This document shows, in pieces, positions 1-9,019 of a stretch of DNA of 64,000 bases (position 1 is the first letter of the stretch; every line of letters starts with the position of its first letter). Under the pieces are notes generated by a model. That model searched no databases. It saw only the letters and a program-made list of their open reading frames with translations, and was not told where the DNA came from. The DNA is from Cellulomonas humilata (GTDB taxonomy: Bacteria; Actinomycetota; Actinomycetes; Actinomycetales; Cellulomonadaceae), in contig NZ_JABMCI010000060.1 in assembly GCF_013359775.1 (NCBI RefSeq), positions 186,001 to 250,000 of the forward strand, read 5' to 3'. A program made the translations under genes and the position numbers.

Positions 1-830
<830 letters not shown>

Positions 831-834
<4 letters not shown>

Positions 835-2522
835 CCGCCGCGGTCGCCGCCGGCATGACCCTGAGGGGGTTCGGGGTCAGCCCGGGCCGCCGGGTGGGGG
901 TGGTCGCGCGCATGCCCGACGCCCCGCCGGCGCCGTCGCCCGAGCCCTCGGCTCCGGGGACGGACCTGGTCAGGGCGGCGGCCGCGGTGGACCACGCGGC
1001 GGCCCGGGTCCGCGACGCCCTGGCCCGGGCCGCCGACGCGGCGAGCGGGGAGGCCGCCGACATCCTCGCGATCACCGCGGCGATGGCGGCCGACCCGTCG
1101 CTCGCCGACGAGGCCCGCCGACGCGTCCTGGAGACCCGGGCGACGCCCGCCCGGGCGGTCTGGGACGCGGCCGAGCTGGTCGCGGAGCAGCTCCGTGCGC
1201 TGGGCGGGATGTTCGCGGACCGGGCGGCCGACGTCCGGGACGTGCGCGACCGCATCGTCGCCGAGCTGCTCGGGCTGCGTCCGCCGGGCGTGCCGGACCC
1301 GGACGCCCCGTTCGTCCTGGTGGCTCGGGAGCTCGCGCCGGCTGACACGGCCCGGCTGGACCCGGCACGCGTCCTCGCCCTCGTCATGTCCGGCGGAGGC
1401 CCCACGGCCCACACCGCGATCCTGGCGCGCGCGCTCGGCATCCCGTGCGTGGTCGCGGTCGTGGGCGCCGACGCGATCGGCGAGGGCGAGACGGTGCTGG
1501 TCGACGGCTCGGTCGGGGAGGTCGTGCGGGGTCCCGACGCTGACGCCGTCGAGCGCGCCGGTCGCGTCGGCCCACGTCGGACCCGTCTGGAGCAGCCCGG
1601 CCGGACGGCCGACGGTCACGCCGTCCACCTGCTGGCCAACGTCGCGGACCCGGCGGGTGCCGCGGCCGCCGCGGAGATGGGGGCCGAGGGGATCGGCCTG
1701 TTCCGCACGGAGTTCGAGTTCCTGGGCCGGACGACCGCGCCGGGGATCCCGGAGCAGGTGGCGGCCTACGCGCAGGTGTTCGCCGCGTTCCCCGGCCGGC
1801 GCGTGGTGATCCGCACGCTGGACGCCGGCGCCGACAAGCCACTGCCGTTCGTGACCGCCGCGGGGGAGCCCAACCCGGCCCTCGGGGTGCGCGGGCTGCG
1901 CACGTCCTGGGCGCACCCGGGGGTCCTCGACGACCAGCTCGCGGCCATCGCGCAGGCCGCGGCGTCGTCGTCGGCGGACGTCTGGGTGATGGCGCCGATG
2001 GTGGCGACCGCCGACGAGGCCGACGACTTCGTGGAGCGCTGTGCTGCGCACGGCCTCGCGCACGCGGGGGTCATGGTCGAGGTCCCCGCGGCTGCGCTCC
2101 GCGCCGGTGACCTGCTCCTGCACGCACGGTTCGCGAGCCTGGGCACCAACGACCTCACCCAGTACGCGATGGCGGCCGACCGGGAGCTCGCCGGCCTGGC
2201 GCGGTTGTCCACCGCGTGGCAGCCCGCCGTGCTGTCCCTGGTGCAGCTGGCCTGCGCGGGCGGGGCGGCGCGCGACCGGCCCGTCGGGGTCTGCGGCGAG
2301 GCGGCCGCGGACCCGGTGCTGGCCCCCGTGCTGGTCGGGCTCGGTGTGGCGTCGCTGTCGATGACACCCCGGGCGCTGCCGGACGTGGGCGCGGTGCTGG
2401 CGGCCGTGACGCTCGAGCGGTGCCGCGAGCTGGCCGCCCTCGCCCTGGCGCAGCGCACGGCGGACGAGGCGCGGTCGGCGGTGCGCGCGTCGCTGGACGT
2501 GCTCGAGGAGCTGGGTCTCTAG
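831..2522 (+). CDS. ptsI: Phosphoenolpyruvate-protein phosphotransferase (PTS enzyme I)
   Basis: Enzyme I takes phosphate from PEP and passes it to HPr, the first step of all PTS sugar uptake. The ATG at 831 overlaps the EIIC stop and gives 563 residues, the normal length. The phosphohistidine motif GGPTAHTAILAR places the active His at residue 194. The C-terminal PEP-binding domain shows GIGLFRTEFEF and the signature LGTNDLTQYAMAADRE. The first 70 residues include a proline-rich stretch that is slightly unusual for the family. Its stop codon overlaps the stop of the convergent HPr gene, so no room is left for a terminator between them. It is cytoplasmic and probably shared by all PTS permeases of the cell. 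Confidence 0.96.
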
Positions 2523-2782
2523 GCGGTCTGCAGGAGGAAGTGCTCGAGCGCGTCGATCGAGGCGACCGCGTCGGCACTGTCGTCGTCGGTGGCCAGCACC
2601 ACCTCGTCGCCCACCCCGACGCCCAGCGTCATGATCGCGAGGATCGAGGCGGTCGCCACGGGGTCGCCGCCGGCCCGCGCGATCGTGACCCGTGCGGGCT
2701 GGCTGGCGGCGGCCGCGACGAACTGCGCGGCAGGGCGGGCGTGCAGCCCTCCGGGAAGAGCGACGACGACGGAACGCTGCAT
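2519..2782 (-). CDS. ptsH: HPr family phosphocarrier protein
   Basis: HPr carries phosphate from enzyme I to EIIA proteins. The 87 residues match the full family length. The active-site motif GLHARPA has His14, and a serine sits at residue 46 in TASILAIM, the place of the regulatory serine of Firmicutes HPr; whether it is phosphorylated here is unknown. A strong Shine-Dalgarno sequence (AGGAGG) precedes the ATG. The gene faces enzyme I and the two stop codons overlap. A near-perfect DasR-type operator about 45 bp upstream suggests control by a GntR/DasR repressor responding to aminosugar phosphates. Confidence 0.96.
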   Translation of the reverse strand: MQRSVVVALPGGLHARPAAQFVAAAASQPARVTIARAGGDPVATASILAIMTLGVGVGDEVVLATDDDSADAVASIDALEHFLLQTA

Positions 2783-2824
2783 GGCCTGCCTCCTAGGACG
2801 GGTCGACGATGACCTGGCGACTCT

Positions 2825-2840
2825 ACTGGTCTAGACCATG
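2825..2840. promoter_or_regulatory. DasR-responsive element (dre-like) upstream of HPr gene
   Basis: The 16 bp ACTGGTCTAGACCATG contain the perfect 12-bp palindrome TGGTCTAGACCA. The Streptomyces DasR element has the consensus ACTGGTCTAGACCACT, so 14 of 16 bases agree. It lies 43-58 bp upstream of the HPr ATG, in promoter position. DasR is the GntR-family master regulator of N-acetylglucosamine use; no dasR gene is in the window. Confidence 0.85.
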
Positions 2841-2893
2841 TGCGCGCGACTCGCTGTGGGAGACTCGTGCCGCTGCGGGCCTGTGCCCGCGCG

Positions 2894-2988
2894 GGAGGGC
2901 TGTCTGAGCGGCCGAAAGAGACGGTCTTGAAAACCGTTGGAGCGGGACAACCCCGTTCTCGTGGGTTCGAATCCCACGCCCTCCGCCA
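2894..2988 (+). tRNA. tRNA-Ser(UGA), CCA encoded
   Basis: The acceptor stem GGAGGGC (2894-2900) pairs with GCCCTCC (2978-2984), followed by discriminator G and a genome-encoded CCA (2986-2988). The anticodon stem ACGGT/ACCGT encloses the loop with anticodon TGA at 2928-2930. A long variable arm and GGTTCGAATCC T-arm are present, as expected for serine tRNA. The abnormal, less GC-rich region starts directly downstream. Confidence 0.97.
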
Positions 2989-3312
2989 GAATGTTCGCGC
3001 AGGTCAGGCGGTCATCTCGTAGTCGACGAGGTCTCATCGTGTGGATCCCCCAGGCTTCGAGTCGCAATGCGAGGCCGAGTTCGGCACAGCGCGAACCAGC
3101 ACCGAACTAGCAGCGCAACTAAACACTCTGGTTTGCTGCGGACGTGGTCGTCCAGAATGCGATCGCTCGCTGGACGCTCGAAGGGGTGAAGCCGCAGGTC
3201 ACATGCTCGATCGGTCGACCGCCAACTGACGCTTCGGCCGCGACGTGATCCTTCACTCGTCCTCGCTGCCGATGCGGTTCCCCCGGTCGTCCGCACATCC
3301 TGCCGAGTCGAC
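2989..3312. other. Gene-poor stretch next to tRNA-Ser; no convincing gene
   Basis: This stretch has lower GC than the surrounding genome and no frame with a clear start and codon bias. On the plus strand a short frame around 3126-3246 reads plausibly (LWFAADVVVQNAIARWTLEG) but has no start. A different frame just upstream could be its frameshifted beginning, so it may be a decayed gene. I see no integrase and no copy of the tRNA 3' end. Confidence 0.5.
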
Positions 3313-3690
3313 TCAGGACGCGCTGTCCGTGTGTTCGATGGCCTCATGTTCAGCAAGCCTCAGGGGCACGCGTCGCACCGCGTGTCCCTGAGGTCGTCTG
3401 CCGTGCAGCGTGAGGAACCCTCGACCGTGTTGGGCGCTGTGCTGAGCGGCCAACTGGGTCGCGGCAGCCTTCTTGCGCGTCTGGCAGGTCTCGCACAGGT
3501 CGACGAACGACCCGCAATTGGACGTTCGTGCTTGATGGGTGAGGCAGAACGCCTGCCCGCAGGTGGCGCACCGCCCGATGGCAATGACACCGCAGGTGGC
3601 TCGTCCGGCCGGGCGGTCCCCGGGGCGTGCGTGGGGGCCGCTCAGGCGGTCGCGACTGCTGGCCGGTCCCTGACGCGCCGACGCGCTTGC
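3313..3690 (-). pseudogene. Zinc-ribbon protein remnant without a start codon
   Basis: The minus-strand frame from 3690 to the TGA at 3313 has no ATG, GTG or TTG before its conserved-looking part. It does encode an ordered set of Cys/His pairs: CGVIAIGRCATCGQAFC, then LTHQ, then NCGSFVDLCETCQTRK. Such patterns are typical of small actinobacterial zinc-ribbon proteins of unknown role. It follows the small membrane-protein frame directly, in the same frame, separated only by one TAG. It could be the 3' part of a gene with a nonsense mutation or a separate gene that lost its start. No function can be assigned. Confidence 0.5.
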
Positions 3691-3882
3691 CTACGCCGAG
3701 GCCCAGCCCTGGCCGCTCAACCGGACGGCACGCAGGGCGGTGTCAGGGCAGAGAAGCCCCCACATGGGATTGATGAGGACGGCCAGGGCGCCCACGATCG
3801 AGACGATCAGCGTCGCCCATTCCGTCCCACGACTTCGCACACGAGCCGGCTTCGCGTCAGCCAGTACCGCGTTCTCTGTCAC
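3691..3882 (-). CDS. Small single-span membrane protein, unknown function
   Basis: About 63 residues, with a polar N-terminus, one hydrophobic segment (TLIVSIVGALAVLINPMWGLL) and a short tail. The GTG at 3882 is preferred because GAGG lies 8 bp upstream; another GTG at 3891 is possible. It is one of several small minus-strand genes in the lower-GC region after tRNA-Ser. The frame stays open after its TAG into the zinc-ribbon sequence. I do not recognise a family. Confidence 0.45.
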   Translation of the reverse strand: MTENAVLADAKPARVRSRGTEWATLIVSIVGALAVLINPMWGLLCPDTALRAVRLSGQGWASA

Positions 3883-3966
3883 TCCAGCCACCTCAGTGTG
3901 TGCGGCTCGCGCAGCGAGAGGAGCGAGCGTCGATGCCCGCTCCCCTCGCTGCGGACTGTCAGACGG

Positions 3967-4185
3967 TCACGTGGTGCAGCCCCCGGAGACGGTCGTCGTG
4001 CCCGAGCTGCTCACCTTCGTCTTCAGGCACGGGTACCCGTGCTGCACGGGGAGTTCCTTGACGGGCCGGGCGGAGAAGTGGAACTGCTGGAAAGCGCCGA
4101 TGGATGAGGCGGTCCAGGTGATTCCGTCGGCGACCTTCCCGATGTAGAACCACCCCGGGAAAGTTGCCTGCCCGTCGCGGCGCAA
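3967..4185 (-). pseudogene. Truncated hypothetical protein (5' end lost)
   Basis: The frame reads like real protein: TFPGWFYIGKVADGITWTAS, then a Phe/Gln-rich part, then CLKTKVSSSGTTTVSGGCTT at the end. The only usable start is a TTG at 4185 with no ribosome site, and a TGA lies just 8 codons upstream in the same frame. The sequence looks like the C-terminal end of a longer, possibly exported protein whose 5' part has decayed. Function unknown. Confidence 0.4.
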
Positions 4186-4439
4186 CCGGCTCCGCGACGT
4201 CGGCAGGACGGTTCACCCGTTGGGGACCGGCTATCGCGTGGGACGGTTGGATCCGCGCTGCGCTCGGCGCGCTCCCTCATGACGAGGTGCGGTCCGTACC
4301 TACGCTTCGCTCGCAGCGGCGATCCCAACGCTGGCCAACCGGAGCACGACGTGGATCCGAGGTGCGTGCGCCGCGCGCGCTGACGCGGCGTCGCTAGCGC
4401 AGGAGTCTTCTCAGCCGCTCGGTGACTGCATTGACCTCG

Positions 4440-4811
4440 TTACCGCTTGCAGCGCCGGAGAAGGTATTCGGTGTGCGTGTGGGTCCCGTCGCGTTGCGTC
4501 ACCGTGAAGATGATTCGGTCCTCAGGTGCGCTGTGCACGACGTGCACATGGGGGCGTTCGGAGGTGATGCCTCCGTCCGGCCCAATGAACACGTCGATCC
4601 CGCCATCAGCACGCGAACGCGAGTAATTGCCGTCAGCTCGAGATGGCGCCGGATTCCGCTCGCGTCGTTTGGCCTCACGCTTGCCCGCGCTCATCCGCGC
4701 CTGACGGTCCGCCAACGATGGCCGCCAGTATCCGCCTGGCGGATCACCAAGAATCTCGCAGCCCAGGGCGTAGTAGTACTTGCCCTCCTTGAGCCCAAGG
4801 AGATCCGCCAT
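4440..4811 (-). CDS. Hypothetical protein, 123 aa, in tRNA-Ser-adjacent region
   Basis: The ATG at 4811 opens a 123-residue soluble, basic protein. Its N-terminus (MADLLGLKEGKYYYALG) and C-terminus (GGITSERPHVHVVHSAPED, then a His/Thr-rich end) look like genuine coding sequence, and codon use is more relaxed than in neighbouring chromosome genes. Length and composition resemble accessory proteins carried by mobile elements, but I do not recognise the family. It is the best preserved member of the minus-strand set at 3.3-4.8 kb. Confidence 0.6.
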   Translation of the reverse strand: MADLLGLKEGKYYYALGCEILGDPPGGYWRPSLADRQARMSAGKREAKRRERNPAPSRADGNYSRSRADGGIDVFIGPDGGITSERPHVHVVHSAPEDRIIFTVTQRDGTHTHTEYLLRRCKR

Positions 4812-4888
4812 GGCCGCAACCTATGCGGGCAGTCCAGCGTCGTCTAGATCGGGCTCACGATCGTGTTCTCGGGCTCCGCACACGCGGG

Positions 4889-4922
4889 ACGGGCCCGCCC
4901 CCGGGCAGGGGAGCGGGCCCGT
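4889..4922 (-). terminator. Hairpin terminator of the secreted lectin gene
   Basis: Perfect 10-bp arms ACGGGCCCGC (4889-4898) and GCGGGCCCGT (4913-4922) lie 15 bp beyond the lectin stop codon. There is no clear U-tract, as is common in high-GC actinobacteria. Confidence 0.7.
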
Positions 4923-4936
4923 TCACGTGCGGGGTG

Positions 4937-6370
4937 TCAGCTGACGGCGGGCAGAGCCGGCGCCAGGCGCGTGCCACCACCGGCGACGTTGGTCGCCGTG
5001 TTGTTGGTGACCGCCCGCAGCAGCGGCGAGAGCGTCCGCCAGTCCTTCACCAGGTTCGCAGCCTGCGTCGGGTCGCACGTGTGCTCGCAGTACAGGGCCT
5101 GCGTGCCGGAGCGGATCAGGACGTGCGCACCGTAGTTCTGGAGCGCCTTGGCCAGTGCCTTGCCCTCCGCGCTGAGCGCCAGCTTGCTGACGTCCACGGT
5201 GCTCGGGATGGCGAACAGTGTGCCCATCGGGATCGTGCCCGAGTAGGCGGTCGTGCCGTTGCTGTCCTGCGTGCGGGCCGGCCACACCGGCCCGGACTTG
5301 AGCTGGGCGTCGGAGATGCCGAGCGCGAGCGTGTGGTTGATCGAGAGCTTCTTGAGCTCCTGCGTGCGGATGAGGCCGGCGAAGAAGGAGACACCGGAGG
5401 CGCGCGAGCCGTCCTTCATGCCGTCCGTGCGCAGGTCCTGCTTGACGATCCGCGTCGACGTCCACTGGTCGGTGCCGACGTTGGTCATCTTGTAGAACTC
5501 GTAGGCCGTGAAGCCGTCGGGCTGGATGACGCCGACGTGCTTGTCGGTGCCGTAGGTCGGGGCGGTGTTGCGGGGCACGCGCACCTGGACGACCTGGCCG
5601 GTGTTCGGGTTGGTGACCGTGGCCACCGGGTCGCTGGTCGTGGCGTAGAAGACGGCGATCGACCAGCGGCTCGAGTTCAGCGTCGGGGTCGTCAGCGCGA
5701 GCTTGGCCGTCATGGCGCCGGTGGCGGACTCGAACTTCGCCCCCGTGCCCATGGAGGTGTTCCAGGGGGCCGTGGAGGAGAACGGCAGCTGCGAGACGTT
5801 GCGCGCGGGGACGACCGGCGTCGGGGTGGGCGTCGGCGTCGGCGTCGGGGTCGGCGTGGGAGTCGGGCTCGGCGCCGGGGCGATGGAGGCGGGCACCGTC
5901 AGCGTGGTGGTGCTCGCCGGCGCGTTCCAGTCGACGACCGTTCCGTGGCTGGAGACGAGGTAGCCGGAGTCGTGGACCCAGACCGTCGAGCAGGTCGCGG
6001 CGACGTTGTTGGCCCACCTGACGCTGCCGTCCTTGGCGACCAGGACGAGCTTGCCGCCGGTCCGGAGGTCGAGGTGCGCGCCGGTCCAGCCCTGCTGGAC
6101 CCAGCGGCGGCCACCCGTGGTCGTGTTGAACAGGGTCAGCGAGCCGTCGGTCGCGAGCGTCAGCTTGAACACGCCGTTGGGGGAGGTGAGGCTCTTGCCG
6201 GCGGTCAGCGATCCCCCCTCGACGAGCCTGTTGGCGGCCGGGGCGGGACACGCGGTGGTCGCGGCAGCGACGGGCGTCGCGGCCGAGGCGAGCGACGGCA
6301 GTGCGACCGAGGCGACGAGGCCTGCGGCGAGCACGGTCGCGACCGCAAGGGGTCGGCGGATTGAGATCAT
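4937..6370 (-). CDS. Secreted bulb-type lectin domain protein with unknown C-terminal domain
   Basis: The 477-residue protein begins with a Sec signal peptide: an RR-containing basic start, a hydrophobic core and a likely Ala-rich cleavage site near residue 30. Residues of about 45-160 form a bulb-lectin (B-lectin) mannose-binding-type domain, seen in SLTSPNGVFKLTLATDGSLTL and the later WVHDSGYLVSS repeat. A Pro-Thr linker (about 170-190) joins it to a 280-residue C-terminal domain of unknown function found in other secreted actinobacterial proteins. The PT linker is typical of extracellular enzymes of cellulolytic actinobacteria, so binding of polysaccharide outside the cell is likely. The C-terminal part could be catalytic, but I see no recognised motif. 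Confidence 0.75.
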   Translation of the reverse strand: MISIRRPLAVATVLAAGLVASVALPSLASAATPVAAATTACPAPAANRLVEGGSLTAGKSLTSPNGVFKLTLATDGSLTLFNTTTGGRRWVQQGWTGAHLDLRTGGKLVLVAKDGSVRWANNVAATCSTVWVHDSGYLVSSHGTVVDWNAPASTTTLTVPASIAPAPSPTPTPTPTPTPTPTPTPVVPARNVSQLPFSSTAPWNTSMGTGAKFESATGAMTAKLALTTPTLNSSRWSIAVFYATTSDPVATVTNPNTGQVVQVRVPRNTAPTYGTDKHVGVIQPDGFTAYEFYKMTNVGTDQWTSTRIVKQDLRTDGMKDGSRASGVSFFAGLIRTQELKKLSINHTLALGISDAQLKSGPVWPARTQDSNGTTAYSGTIPMGTLFAIPSTVDVSKLALSAEGKALAKALQNYGAHVLIRSGTQALYCEHTCDPTQAANLVKDWRTLSPLLRAVTNNTATNVAGGGTRLAPALPAVS

Positions 6371-6830
6371 CGAATAGCTCCAGATATCGGGTCAAAGTCG
6401 GCGAAATGCTTTCGGCAAGGCGCATCGGGCATCTCGGCGAACAGCAAGTATTAACGGTCCTATCGGACGTTCCGGCGGCGCCTTGAGGCCCGTGATCACC
6501 GCGATGTCGAGCCTGGAGGTTGCCTGGGACCTGCCTGTATCCGGTAGTTGGTCGCGTGACCAGGGGGTTCGATCAATTGATCAGGAAATGTCGCTTACTG
6601 ATTGGTAACCTCGCGCACGGGTTAATGTGTCGCACGTCACAGGGCCCGATGGGGAAGCGATTTCCGGCAATTGGGAGAAAAGCGGACAACTGGAACCGGG
6701 ACCACGTGGACAGCCCGCATGAAACCGGGGTGGACCGCGCCCGGTCCGGATGGTGGAATCACCCGTTCGCGTCCCGGTGCCCCGGGCCGGCCGCCGCGCG
6801 CCGCCGTCCGCGCCCGCCTAGGCTCGCGGC
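6371..6830. promoter_or_regulatory. Divergent promoter region, relatively AT-rich
   Basis: This 460-bp gap separates the lectin gene and the ribonuclease gene. It has fewer G and C than any neighbouring stretch, with runs such as AAGTATTAACGG, and a perfect 12-bp palindrome GATCAATTGATC at 6571-6582. The lectin ATG is preceded by GGAG at about 9 bp. The length and composition suggest a regulated promoter, most likely for the secreted protein. I see no gene in it. Confidence 0.55.
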
Positions 6831-8345
6831 GTGCCCAGACGACACGTCCAGCTGCACGCCCGCCCGGCGCAGGAGCCGCAGGAGGCGGCTGTCGACGTCC
6901 TGATCAGGGACGGGCTAGGAGACCTGCGCCGCGAGCTCGACATCCCCGCGCAGTTCCCCCCGGACGTCCTCGCCGAGGCGGCTGTCGTCATCGCCCGGGG
7001 GCCCGACGGCGAGCGGTCCGACGCGACGGACGTCCCGTTCGTCACCATCGACCCCGAAGGCTCGAAGGACCTGGACCAGGCGTTGCACATCGAACGTCAG
7101 GGGCCCGGGTTCCGGGTGCGGTACGCGATCGCGGACGTGGCGGCCTGGGTGCGGCCCGGCGGCCGGATCGACGGCGAGGTGCGCGAGCGCGTGGAGACCC
7201 TCTACGCCCCCGACGGGCGGACCCCGCTGCACCCGCCGGAGCTGTCCGAGGGCGTCGCGAGCCTGCTGCCCGACCAGGTGACGCCCGCGCTGGTCTGGAC
7301 GATCGACCTCGACGCGCAGGGGGCTCCGGGCCACGTCACGGTGGTGCGCGCCTCCGTCCGCAGCCGCGCCCAGCTGACCTACGTGGGTGCGCAGGCGGCG
7401 CTGGACGACGGGACCGCCGACGAGACGCTGCAGCTGCTGCGGGAGGTCGGGACGCTGCGGGAGGCGGCCGAGCGCGCCCGGGGCGGGATCACGCTCCCGA
7501 CGCCGGAACAGGTGGTCGAGCAGGACTCCCACGGCGTGTGGACTCTCGGCAGCCGCGCCACGCTGCCGGTCGAGGAGTGGAACGCGCAGATCTCGCTGCT
7601 GACCGGCATGTGCGCCGCCCAGCTGATGCTGGACGGCCGGATCGGGATCGTGCGCACGCTCCCGGCGGCGGACCCGCGCGACGTCGAGCGGCTGCGGCTG
7701 TCCGCGCACGCGCTGGGCGTCCCGTGGCCGGCCGGTGCGACCCCCGGAGACGTCATCCGCGAGCTCGATGCAGCGAACCCCACCCACGCCGCCCTGCTCA
7801 CGGACGCCACCTCGCTGCTGCGCGGGGCCGCGTACGTCGCCTTCGACGGCGAGGTCCCGTCGGCGCCCCTGCACGCCGCGATCGCGGCGCCCTACGCCCA
7901 CACGACCGCTCCGCTGCGCCGGCTCGTCGACCGGTTCGTCGGCGAGACGTGCCTGGCGCTGTGCGCGGGCGAGCCCGTGCCGACGTGGGTGCGCGACGCC
8001 CTCCCGGAGCTCCCGGGCCTGATGGCCGGCGGCGACAAGCACGCCGCCGAGTTCGAGCGTGGCTGCCTGGACCTGGTCGAGGCGGCACTGCTCGACGGGC
8101 GGGTGGGCGAGGTCTTCGAGGGTGCGATCGTCGACGTGCGCGAGGATCACGACCTCGGCGTGGTCCAGCTCAGAGATCCCGCGGTCCGCGGCCGGATCGA
8201 GGGTGCCGGTCTGCCTCTGGGCGAGGACGTGCGCGTCCGGCTGACCCAGGCGTCCGTGCGGGAGCGCAAGGTCGTCTTCGAGCTGGCGGAGCCTCAGGCC
8301 GACGCGGCCTCGTCGTCCACCGAGCCGAACCTCGAGCGCAGGTAG
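6831..8345 (+). CDS. RNB-domain 3'-5' exoribonuclease (RNase II/R family)
   Basis: The product degrades RNA from the 3' end in the cytoplasm. The GTG at 6831 gives MPRRHVQLHAR, the usual start of this short actinobacterial RNase II-like group (504 residues, without full cold-shock domains). The catalytic block TIDPEGSKDLDQA supplies Asp74, Asp80 and Asp82, which match three of the four metal-binding Asp residues of RNase II; the fourth place holds Gln83. The RNB core runs to about residue 380 and a small beta-rich C-terminal domain follows. The last 52 bp overlap the end of the convergent glycosyltransferase gene. Confidence 0.9.
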   Translation: MPRRHVQLHARPAQEPQEAAVDVLIRDGLGDLRRELDIPAQFPPDVLAEAAVVIARGPDGERSDATDVPFVTIDPEGSKDLDQALHIERQGPGFRVRYAIADVAAWVRPGGRIDGEVRERVETLYAPDGRTPLHPPELSEGVASLLPDQVTPALVWTIDLDAQGAPGHVTVVRASVRSRAQLTYVGAQAALDDGTADETLQLLREVGTLREAAERARGGITLPTPEQVVEQDSHGVWTLGSRATLPVEEWNAQISLLTGMCAAQLMLDGRIGIVRTLPAADPRDVERLRLSAHALGVPWPAGATPGDVIRELDAANPTHAALLTDATSLLRGAAYVAFDGEVPSAPLHAAIAAPYAHTTAPLRRLVDRFVGETCLALCAGEPVPTWVRDALPELPGLMAGGDKHAAEFERGCLDLVEAALLDGRVGEVFEGAIVDVREDHDLGVVQLRDPAVRGRIEGAGLPLGEDVRVRLTQASVRERKVVFELAEPQADAASSSTEPNLERR

Positions 8346-9019
8346 CCCGCGTAGCCGCCCGGCGTCCGACCGGCCAGGCGTCCTGACGTGAGCACGTCGC
8401 AGGCGTCCGTCGCGACGACGCGGGCGCCGACGTCTCTGAGTGCGGCGACCAGGTCGACGTCCTCGTGCTCGGGTCGGTCGGGGAAGCCGCCCGCCCGGAG
8501 GTAGGCGTCGGCGCGCACGCCGAGGTTCGCGCCGTGCACGTGCCCGTTCGGCCGGCCCGGCACCCGGGTGGCGCGCCAGGCGGCCAGCTGCGCGGGGGAC
8601 AGGTCGGCGGGATCCGGGCGGACCGTGCCGACCACCACGTCCGCTCCGGCGTCCGCGAGCCGCAGGTGCTCGAGGATCCAGCCCTCGGGCACCACGGAGT
8701 CGGCGTCCGTGCCGGCCACCCAGGTCCGCGCGGGGTCCGCGGTGGAGCGGGCGAGGGCGTCGCGCACCCCCGCCGCGCGGGCGGCCCCGGCGCGGCCCTC
8801 GTCGAGGTCCACGAGCCGGACGTCCAGGTGCCCGAGCGCGACGGACCGGGTGCCGTCGGTGCACCGGTCGAGCACGAGCACCAGGTCGACCGTGAGGTCC
8901 GGCCGCACCGCGCGGGCGGACTGCCTGGCCGACTGGAGCGAGCCGAGGCACCGCCCCACCAGCTGCTCCTCGTCGCGGGCGGGGACCACGACGACCACAT
9001 GCTCGATGCGCGGCCTCAT
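8294..9019 (-). CDS. Glycosyltransferase family 2 protein
   Basis: A 241-residue GT-A fold enzyme that would transfer a sugar from a nucleotide donor. The N-terminus VVVPARDEE and LVLDRCTDGT are the usual nucleotide-binding segments, and GTDADS is the DXD-type metal site. GANLGVRADAYLRAGGFP and EHEDVDL near residues 160-190 are the acceptor-loop motifs of family 2. No membrane segment is visible. Its ATG overlaps the stop of the deacetylase/methyltransferase gene (ATGA), making it the third gene of a coupled operon. Its 3' end overlaps the ribonuclease gene by 52 bp. Acceptor unknown. Confidence 0.9.
   Translation of the reverse strand: MRPRIEHVVVVVPARDEEQLVGRCLGSLQSARQSARAVRPDLTVDLVLVLDRCTDGTRSVALGHLDVRLVDLDEGRAGAARAAGVRDALARSTADPARTWVAGTDADSVVPEGWILEHLRLADAGADVVVGTVRPDPADLSPAQLAAWRATRVPGRPNGHVHGANLGVRADAYLRAGGFPDRPEHEDVDLVAALRDVGARVVATDACDVLTSGRLAGRTPGGYAGYLRSRFGSVDDEAASA

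Noticed and set aside
2978..4811. Duplicated tRNA-Ser 3' end (att site) bounding the low-GC region
   Set aside because: No second copy of the T-arm and acceptor sequence was seen before 4.9 kb, and no integrase gene is present.
4823..6364. Long plus-strand open frame opposite the lectin gene
   Set aside because: It is an Arg/Gly-rich antisense shadow typical of GC-rich third codon positions; the minus strand has a signal peptide and recognised domain.
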